11,821 nucleotides of DNA from NCBI GenBank assembly GCA_030151765.1, contig JASLCW010000180.1:1-11821 (forward strand), in the 5' to 3' direction. How positions within the stretch are numbered: the stretch's first letter is position 1; every line of letters begins with the position of its first letter. The DNA is from Marmoricola sp. Its GTDB lineage: Bacteria; Actinomycetota; Actinomycetes; Propionibacteriales; Nocardioidaceae. The translations under genes were made by a program, and so were the position numbers. Of the stretch, positions 6,420-11,821 are shown piece by piece. The notes under the pieces are model-generated. The model was not told where the DNA came from and made no database searches. It was given only the letters and a program-made list of their open reading frames with translations.

Positions 6420-8786
6420 TCAAGCACGGGCGGACGCACCCAGCCCGGCTGCGACACGACCATTGCCGCCATTTCGACCTCGTATGTCGAGGTCATTTCC
6501 GGCTTCCTCGGGGCGCCAGCTCACTTCGACCATTTCCTGGTCGCCGAGGACCTGGTGCCGGACGCTCCATTTCTCGCCGCCGAGCGCCCAGTTCGGCAAT
6601 CGCTCCCCCAATACCGGCGTCGGTCCGACGAGCGTCAATTGCGGACCGTCCTGCCCGTGGAAGAGCCCCACCGTCAGCGAGCCGCCGGCATCGACCGCCC
6701 CGACGGCGTCGAGGACGGCATCGCCGAGAGTCGCCGTGGTGGCCGCGTCGGGGGTGTCCACGCTTCCGGTCCGGACGACCAGATCGACCGACCGGCCATG
6801 AGCCAGCGCAAGCGCCTGGACCAGCGGCACCGTCATTCGGAAGGCGTCCGGGCTCAGCAGCGTGAGCTGGCGCAGATAGGTCTCCTCCGAGCCGCACCTC
6901 TCCCGTACGCCGGCATCGACCGGCGAGAGGTCGCCGTTGGCCAGTTCTTCCAGCAGCCGCAGCGAGGTGTTGAGCTCGGCCACCCGCCAGCGTGCCCGGG
7001 CCGTATCGGCCGCTTCACGGGCAGTCGTCTCCAGCCTCAGTCGCAGCGCGGCGCGCCGGTCGGCATCAGCGCGACGCAGGATCACGCCGATCATCCGATG
7101 GAAGGCGCTCCAGGCGAAGGCGAGTCCGACCGCGGGTGCGATGCCGACGACGACGGACGCGGCCGCCGCAGTGGAGTCCTGCGCGACGATCGCCGCAGCG
7201 ATCAAGGCGGTCGTGGCCGACAGGATCTGGCCGCACAAGAAGGCACGACTCCGTCCGCCGAGCGTGAGCAGCATGATGAGGAGCGGCGTGATGCCCCATG
7301 CCTGGTAGTGGAAGACGTCGCCACGGCCGAAGTCGGCGCCGGCCATGCCGAAGAGGAAGGCGGGCGGCAGGCAGGCCACCAGCATGAAGAGCAGCCACCG
7401 CGGAGCGACTGCGCGGCGGCGCATCACCGTCCAGGCGAGGCCGCTGCACGCGGCCGAGATCCCGAGCATCGCGTAGGTCGGCGACAGGATGCCGGGTCGA
7501 TTGACGGCCTCGATCACCAGACCGACGAGGACCAGTGTGATCGACCAGAGCCAGCAGGCTCGCGCCCTGATGCGGGCCGCCGTCATTCCGGGATCGGGCA
7601 GCGCCGCCGCCATGTCCTCCACGGAGGCCACGGTCTGGGTCAACGGGCACGTGACGACAACGCGGGTCCCCCGACCCGGTTCGCTGTCGACCCGCACTCG
7701 GCCGCCGACCTCGGCCATCCGGGCCACGACCGACTGGTCGAAGCCGCGGCCGGGCACGACGACGCCGTCGAAGCCCCGCCCCTCGTCGATCACCGTGAGG
7801 ACGACGGCCGCCGGAGTCCGCACGACATCGACCGTGATCTCGTCGACACCCGCGTGCTTCACGCTGTTGCGCACCAGCTCCCGGGCTACGGCGTTCAGAG
7901 CCCGGACCAGAGGCTCGGGCAGCTCGGCCTCGAGGGCGAGAAGGGAGTGGTCGTCGAGACCGGTACGCCGGATCGTGATGCCGCCGTACTGGTCGCCGGC
8001 CCCGGCGCCGAGGCGCGAAAGACTCGACGGCACCGCGGCCGTCGGACTGCCCATCAACGGCCCGACGGCCGCGAGATCGTGCCGGCACCGGTCACGCACC
8101 AACTGCTCGTCGCTGACGGCAGCGCCACCGATCGCGATCGCGCCCAGGGTGTTGATCACCGTGTCGTGCAGCACTCGGGCGTCGTCGGCGGCTTCGCGAG
8201 ACAGGCTCTCGGCGTGGGCAGCGGCCTGCATCTCCTCCTGGGTCCGCTCCGCGGCGTCGTCGGCATCCTCCGCCAACGCCCACAGATGGGGTACCGCCAC
8301 GAAGCCTGCGCCGGCGATGGCCGCAGCCGTCACCACGAGACTCGAGAGCAGCACCCCCGACCCGATCGGCGACCAGAACTCCAGCGCCAGCCCGCACGCA
8401 AGGGAAACGAGGATCGGAATGGCCGCCGCGATCCGGCGTCGTCCCAGGAGCATCACGACCAGGTTCATCGTGTTCCAGGTCCAGCAGGCCGCGAGGAAGA
8501 GCGCACTGTCGAGCGTCGGCGACGAGGAGAAGTCGTAGTAGCCGACGGCATAGACGGAGACCGTGGCGATGCCGAGATAGGCACGGCTGCGAGCCATGAG
8601 CAGGATGACCAGCCCCAGAGCCACGTGTGCCGAAATCAGCAGCCCACGCGGTTGGGTCGGCTCGACGACCATGACGGTCCAGATCACGACGAGCTGCCAG
8701 CCGACTGCCACCAGGGCAACAGCACGCCGCATCGAGGCGTCGAGACTGGCGGTCGCCGCGCCCACGGCCGAAGCACTCACGGCCAC
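6420..8786 (-). CDS. Membrane sensor histidine kinase with a duplicated, degenerate second kinase half
   Basis: This 788-residue protein has two rounds of the same layout. First round: about 4-6 membrane helices (23-170), a coiled linker, the H-box with His207 (VLHDTVINTL), N-box Asn307 (ARELVRNSVKHAGVD), the D-box Asp334 (VIDEGRGFD), the G-box GRGFDQSVV (346-354) and GRGT (371-374). This is an HPK7-like kinase of the kind that partners NarL-type regulators. Second round: 5-6 more helices (about 408-570), a helix REAADTARARWRVAE in which Trp600 stands where His207 would be, and an ATPase-like end (685-722). In that end LGDAVLDAV replaces the N-box and VGPT replaces the DxG box, so ATP binding is unlikely. 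The second half probably senses a signal or regulates the active half. The GTG at 8786 lies 15 bp after the peroxidase stop with no clear ribosome site; the Met at residue 19 is an alternative start. A broken paralogue lies at 601-2887. Confidence 0.9.
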   Translation of the reverse strand: MAVSASAVGAATASLDASMRRAVALVAVGWQLVVIWTVMVVEPTQPRGLLISAHVALGLVILLMARSRAYLGIATVSVYAVGYYDFSSSPTLDSALFLAACWTWNTMNLVVMLLGRRRIAAAIPILVSLACGLALEFWSPIGSGVLLSSLVVTAAAIAGAGFVAVPHLWALAEDADDAAERTQEEMQAAAHAESLSREAADDARVLHDTVINTLGAIAIGGAAVSDEQLVRDRCRHDLAAVGPLMGSPTAAVPSSLSRLGAGAGDQYGGITIRRTGLDDHSLLALEAELPEPLVRALNAVARELVRNSVKHAGVDEITVDVVRTPAAVVLTVIDEGRGFDGVVVPGRGFDQSVVARMAEVGGRVRVDSEPGRGTRVVVTCPLTQTVASVEDMAAALPDPGMTAARIRARACWLWSITLVLVGLVIEAVNRPGILSPTYAMLGISAACSGLAWTVMRRRAVAPRWLLFMLVACLPPAFLFGMAGADFGRGDVFHYQAWGITPLLIMLLTLGGRSRAFLCGQILSATTALIAAAIVAQDSTAAAASVVVGIAPAVGLAFAWSAFHRMIGVILRRADADRRAALRLRLETTAREAADTARARWRVAELNTSLRLLEELANGDLSPVDAGVRERCGSEETYLRQLTLLSPDAFRMTVPLVQALALAHGRSVDLVVRTGSVDTPDAATTATLGDAVLDAVGAVDAGGSLTVGLFHGQDGPQLTLVGPTPVLGERLPNWALGGEKWSVRHQVLGDQEMVEVSWRPEEAGNDLDIRGRNGGNGRVAAGLGASARA

Positions 8787-8801
8787 ATCATGCCAACCGG
8801 G

Positions 8802-9935
8802 TCAGGCGACCGTATGGAAAAGGGTGCTGCCCAGCGGGGCCGCCGCGGTCGCACCGGGCAGCACCAGGAAGCTGCCGGTCGCGGTCGTCGTCGTGAAGCT
8901 GATCATCCGGTCCGACTCGACCAGGCGCTGCATGGTCTGGGCGAAGGTGCGCAGCTGGTTCTGGAAGCTGACGAAGAGCAGGCCCGGCTCGGGATCGTCG
9001 ATCGAGTACGACCGGCGCAGCATCACGGGTACGCCGGCGTCGAGTGGGTGGGCACGGCGTACGTGTGCGTCGGCGGGGATCTTGTAGCGCCCGTCGGGTG
9101 TCTTGGCACCCAGGTCGACATTGGGCCCACCGGACAGCGTCATCGAGGAATCTCGCTTGCGCCCGACCGCGGCCTCCTGCCCGGCCAGTCCCATCGCGCG
9201 CCACGCGGCAAGGTCGATCCGGAAGCGGCGTACGACGGCGATGGTGGAGCCCTTCAGGGCCGGCGGCGACGCCATCCACACCCCCTCACGCAGTTCCTCG
9301 TCCGAACGCGCCTGGACGATCCCGTCCTGGAAGCCCTGCAGATTGCGGCCGGCCTCGTTGCCGTCCGGTGTCGGCTCGTAGGCGCCGCGCCAGCCGCGTT
9401 GCGACCACAGCAGCTTCGCATCGGCAGCCACCTGCTCCTGGATCCGCACCGCCGCCATGCCCGTCGCCAGCGGATCGCTTCCGCAGACCTGGACCCAGAG
9501 ATCCCCACCACGACGGCCCTTCTCGATCTCCTCGCCGGCGAAGGCGGGCAAGGCCTCGGCACCGGGCAGCGACGGATCGACCGATCGCACCAGCCGCGGG
9601 CCGACACCAACGGTGACGGTGAGATCGGCGGGATCCACGACATCGTCGAATCGCTTGGAGGTGAGCGTCACGATCAGTTCGCCCAACTGCCGGAGCAGCG
9701 GGCCGGGCGATCCGTGGACGTCGTACACCTGGGAGATCAGCTGGCTCTGCGGCAGAGCCGGACGGGTGACCCCGGCCTGCTGCCCACCGAATGCGGGAAC
9801 CCGCTTCGGAGTCGCGGCACTCGGCGCCGCGGCCACCGACCCCTTGTCGGCGCAGCCGGCCGTCGCCGCCACGGCGGCTCCCGCACCGACGGAGGCTCCG
9901 AGGGCGAGCAGACCTCGTCGCGTGGTTCCGGTCAC
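8802..9935 (-). CDS. Tat-exported DyP-type haem peroxidase
   Basis: Dye-decolourising peroxidases use haem b and H2O2 to oxidise bulky substrates; EfeB/DtpA-type members act outside the membrane. At 377 residues the length fits. The N-terminus TTRRGLLAL is a twin-arginine motif, followed by an Ala-rich core and A-T-A-G-C (Cys28), a weak lipobox, so it may be lipid-anchored. The family signature GxxDG is present as GFQDG (201-205) with the distal Asp204. The proximal haem His is probably His291 (ADAHVRRAHP), and the conserved Arg lies in MLRRSYS (307-308) before GLLFVSFQ. The GTG at 9935 is chosen because it overlaps the sortase stop as GTGA, with GGGAAG upstream, and starts exactly at the Tat signal. 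A start at 10016 would put 27 extra residues before that signal. Neighbours that would mark an efeUOB iron system are not seen, so I give no symbol. In Streptomyces, DtpA works with copper chaperones and the oxidase GlxA; whether that applies here cannot be told. Confidence 0.93.
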   Translation of the reverse strand: MTGTTRRGLLALGASVGAGAAVAATAGCADKGSVAAAPSAATPKRVPAFGGQQAGVTRPALPQSQLISQVYDVHGSPGPLLRQLGELIVTLTSKRFDDVVDPADLTVTVGVGPRLVRSVDPSLPGAEALPAFAGEEIEKGRRGGDLWVQVCGSDPLATGMAAVRIQEQVAADAKLLWSQRGWRGAYEPTPDGNEAGRNLQGFQDGIVQARSDEELREGVWMASPPALKGSTIAVVRRFRIDLAAWRAMGLAGQEAAVGRKRDSSMTLSGGPNVDLGAKTPDGRYKIPADAHVRRAHPLDAGVPVMLRRSYSIDDPEPGLLFVSFQNQLRTFAQTMQRLVESDRMISFTTTTATGSFLVLPGATAAAPLGSTLFHTVA

Positions 9936-10534
9936 CGAGACTTCCCGGTGACGACCTCGCCGATCCACACCGTACGACGCAGCCAGTTCCCGGGTCCGAG
10001 CCGCTTGCCCGAGCACACGAAGATGACCACGCGCGGAGCTCCGCCGGTGCGGAAGATCTTCGCGAGCGGAATGCGATCGCGCGGGTACGACGTACGCGAG
10101 ACGATGCGGTAGCAGACGGCGTGCTTGGCGGAGCTCAGCCTGAGCCGGTCACCCTTGCGCAGCTTGTTCAGCATGGCATTGCCGAGCGCAGATCCGTCCG
10201 GCCAGGTGTGCGCGTCGATGACGACGGTGCCGCGCTTCGCGCCCGGGCGAACGGCCCGATCCCAGCCGACCATCGACTTGCCCGCCTCGGTGACCGGCGG
10301 GGTGCCGATCGCCCCGTTCTCCCGGGGGACCCGGACGACACGGTGATCGCGCTTGCCGAGGACCGGGATCCTGGCCTTCGTCGGCGTGAAGGGCCGAGCG
10401 CTCTTCGGGCACGTCAGCGTGGCAGCCTTTCGGGCACCCGGCCGGACCGCAGCCGATGAGGGCAGCGTCAGGACCGCGCTTCCTGTCAGGACTCCGACCA
10501 GCAAGACGATCAGAAGCCGGGTGTGTGCACGCAT
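9932..10534 (-). CDS. Secreted class F sortase domain protein
   Basis: Sortases are cysteine transpeptidases that cut a sorting signal and join proteins to the wall or to each other. This 200-residue protein has an N-terminal signal peptide or anchor (about 5-29, LLIVLLVGVLTGSAVLTL). The catalytic His109 is in VVIDAHTWPDGSALGNAML, the pattern typical of class F. The catalytic Cys174 is in VVIFVCSGKRL, and an Arg (186 or 187) lies in NWLRRTVWIGEVV. The Cys motif FVCSG departs from the usual TC-containing motif. Further cysteines at 42 and 141 could form a disulphide. The ATG at 10534 comes 1 bp after the stop of the upstream gene, with AAGGGA 6 nt before it, inside that gene. The end overlaps the peroxidase start by 4 bp. 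No LPXTG-type substrate is seen in the window. Small secreted class F enzymes may serve roles other than classical anchoring. Confidence 0.88.
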   Translation of the reverse strand: MRAHTRLLIVLLVGVLTGSAVLTLPSSAAVRPGARKAATLTCPKSARPFTPTKARIPVLGKRDHRVVRVPRENGAIGTPPVTEAGKSMVGWDRAVRPGAKRGTVVIDAHTWPDGSALGNAMLNKLRKGDRLRLSSAKHAVCYRIVSRTSYPRDRIPLAKIFRTGGAPRVVIFVCSGKRLGPGNWLRRTVWIGEVVTGKSR

Positions 10535-10535
10535 G

Positions 10536-11821
10536 TCATCCCTTCCAGATGGCCGCAGCCAGATACGAGGCCGAGGGCAGCTTGATTCCGTCCAGCGAGG
10601 GCATCGTCGGACGATCCGGGACTCGCGTCGGCGTCGCCTCGACCAAGCCCAGATCGGGCTGCTTCTGCGGTGCCGGCACCTCGAGGAAGCTGATCCCGCG
10701 GGGAGCCGGAGCCAGGCCGCTGATCCGGGCGGCGTTCACAGCACGCCCCTTGGTCGAGGCACCACAGGCCGACCCCAGAGAGGGACTGGGAGTCGGCAGG
10801 GCGGAGATGCCCGCCTCGGCACAGTTGCCGGTCCCCGGCGTCTGCGGCGACGAGATGTCCGCGAAGTCGACACCGTTGTGCGCATAGGAGTTCGCGCGGA
10901 AGCGATTGTCCTTCGCGGGAAGGTCGTTGGTGTTGTTGATCAGTACACCGGCTCGCTTGTTGCCGGTGATCCGATTGCGGACGAACTGGTTCTCGGTGCC
11001 GCCACTGACCCCGATGCCCGTTCCGAAGCCACCGTCGGCCTGCTCGGGCGTCTGGCCCGCGTTGTTGTCGCTGACCAGGTTGCCGGCGATGACATCACCC
11101 CGCTCGGGGATGAATACCTCCTGGTAGTCGGACAGGAAGGTCATGCCCACACGGTTGTTGCTGAACCTGTTGCCGACCACCATCAACGGCGCCGAGGCAT
11201 TGGCGTTCTCGAAGCCGACCGCGTTGCGCTCCCCCACGTTGCGGGTGACCAGGATGTCGCAGTCGTGGCACTGGCCGACGTAGAAGCCACTGTCCGCGGA
11301 GCCGCTCGCATAGTTGTCGTGGATGCTGCCGTGCTGGGCGTCGAAGGCATAGATGCCGTACAGGCCGTTGTCGTAGGCCGTGACGTGATCGATCTCGAAG
11401 CGCTGCAGCGGCGGGAACTTGGCCGGGTCGAACTTCTCGTAGCCCTCACCCTGGTCGCTGTTGGCGCGCGGGCCCGAGGAGTCGTGGAGGCCCGTCACCA
11501 GTACGCCGTAGAAGGTCGTACGCCGCACGGTCAGGTTCTGAACGCGCACGCCATCGGCCTCGCCCACGATGCCGTAGGGGCGGATCCCGCCGCCGTCGAT
11601 GACCACACCGTTGCGATCCGCGCCCCGGACCGTCACGTCGGGGGTCCGCACCTGCACGGTCTCGTCGTACGTGCCGGGGGCGATCAGCACCAGACCTCCG
11701 GCGGCGACCTTGTCGACGGCCTTCTGGATCGTGGCCTCATCGGCCGGGACCCGCACGACCTTCGCCTTCGCCTCCGTGTGCCCGGTGCCCCCACCGCAGC
11801 CCGCGCTCGCCGCGGGCTGCG
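10536..11821 (-). CDS. NosD-like right-handed beta-helix lipoprotein (N-terminus beyond right edge)
   Basis: About 427 residues are visible. The frame stays open to the edge; its first residues read AQPAASAGCGGGTGHTEAKA. S-A-G-C is a lipobox, with its Cys codon at 11798-11796, so this is the end of a lipoprotein signal peptide and little more than that peptide is missing. Then comes VPADEATIQKAVDKVAAGG with VLIAPGTYDETV, the classic start of NosD/CASH-type beta-helices. Rungs follow with repeated N-x-x-x-N and G-I/V-G patterns (VVGNRFSNNRVG, NLVSDNNAGQ, RNRITGNKRAGVLINNTND). The C-terminal 90 residues are Pro-rich and disordered, ending GIKLPSASYLAAAIWKG. A GQCHDCD pair and two later cysteines might form disulphides. 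It likely binds or cleaves an extracellular glycan, or serves as a scaffold; no catalytic set is clear. It is the first visible gene of the run and lies 1 bp before the sortase. The GTG at 11756 is internal, not the start. Confidence 0.88.
   Translation of the reverse strand, partial: QPAASAGCGGGTGHTEAKAKVVRVPADEATIQKAVDKVAAGGLVLIAPGTYDETVQVRTPDVTVRGADRNGVVIDGGGIRPYGIVGEADGVRVQNLTVRRTTFYGVLVTGLHDSSGPRANSDQGEGYEKFDPAKFPPLQRFEIDHVTAYDNGLYGIYAFDAQHGSIHDNYASGSADSGFYVGQCHDCDILVTRNVGERNAVGFENANASAPLMVVGNRFSNNRVGMTFLSDYQEVFIPERGDVIAGNLVSDNNAGQTPEQADGGFGTGIGVSGGTENQFVRNRITGNKRAGVLINNTNDLPAKDNRFRANSYAHNGVDFADISSPQTPGTGNCAEAGISALPTPSPSLGSACGASTKGRAVNAARISGLAPAPRGISFLEVPAPQKQPDLGLVEATPTRVPDRPTMPSLDGIKLPSASYLAAAIWKG
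11795..11821. repeat. Perfect 11-bp inverted repeat across the lipobox codons
   Basis: CGCAGCCCGCG (11795-11805) and CGCGGGCTGCG (11811-11821) are exact reverse complements around a 5-nt loop. They overlap the codons for A-Q-P-A-A-S-A-G-C at the end of the signal peptide. An mRNA stem near the start of the gene could damp translation. In GC-rich coding DNA it may equally be chance. Confidence 0.45.

Noticed and set aside
9936..10016. A 27-residue longer N-terminus for the peroxidase
   Set aside because: It would overlap the sortase gene and bury the twin-arginine signal inside the protein. The GTG at 9935 overlaps the sortase stop and puts the Tat motif at the N-terminus.
6555..10112. A plus-strand open frame of 1185 codons
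   Set aside because: It runs antisense to the kinase, peroxidase and sortase genes, is rich in Arg, Gly, His and Pro with no recognisable domain, and arises from the rarity of stop codons in GC-rich DNA. The minus-strand genes under it have clear family motifs.
1..11821. CRISPR arrays, tRNA or rRNA genes, insertion sequences
   Set aside because: No regularly spaced repeats, no tRNA- or rRNA-like segments and no transposase motifs or terminal inverted repeats with target duplications were seen on either strand.

Overview
The window is GC-rich DNA. Its codon bias, its GTG starts, its Tat and lipoprotein signals, and its class F sortase all point to a high-GC Gram-positive actinobacterium. A Nocardioides-like genus is a guess from general resemblance only. 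Every gene I can support lies on the minus strand, so transcription runs from right to left.

Right block (11821 to about 5643): a compact run of five genes. They are a beta-helix (NosD-like) lipoprotein whose first residues lie beyond the right edge, a secreted class F sortase, a Tat-exported DyP-type haem peroxidase, a large membrane histidine kinase, and a NarL/LuxR-type response regulator. The first four junctions are 1 bp, a 4-bp overlap (GTGA), 15 bp and 48 bp. A perfect hairpin directly after the regulator stop probably ends the unit. This looks like one operon coupling extracellular or cell-surface proteins to a two-component system.

Middle block (5666 to 2908): an AT-richer regulatory interval holds two GGGGTCATT direct repeats 22 bp apart and a 9-bp hairpin in the presumed leader. 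It is followed by an 813-residue secreted beta-helix protein with six C-terminal calcium-binding DxDxDG (TSP3-like) repeats, and then a strong terminator hairpin. This secreted protein is a plausible target of the regulator encoded just upstream.

Left block (2887 to 1): a second gene for the same kind of large histidine kinase, colinear with the intact one but broken by an in-frame TGA and by a single-base frameshift in a run of six Gs (minus strand). It has no regulator of its own. After it comes the 5' third of guaB (IMP dehydrogenase), which continues past the left edge.

The most unusual item is the architecture shared by the two kinases. Each polypeptide has two complete rounds of [membrane block + dimerisation helix + ATPase-like domain]. 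The first round has all catalytic motifs. The second has lost the phospho-accepting His, the Asn of the N-box and the DxG motif, yet keeps its own conserved motif (C-G-x-E-E-x-x-L-R-Q-L-T-L). This looks like a kinase fused to a pseudokinase that arose by internal duplication.
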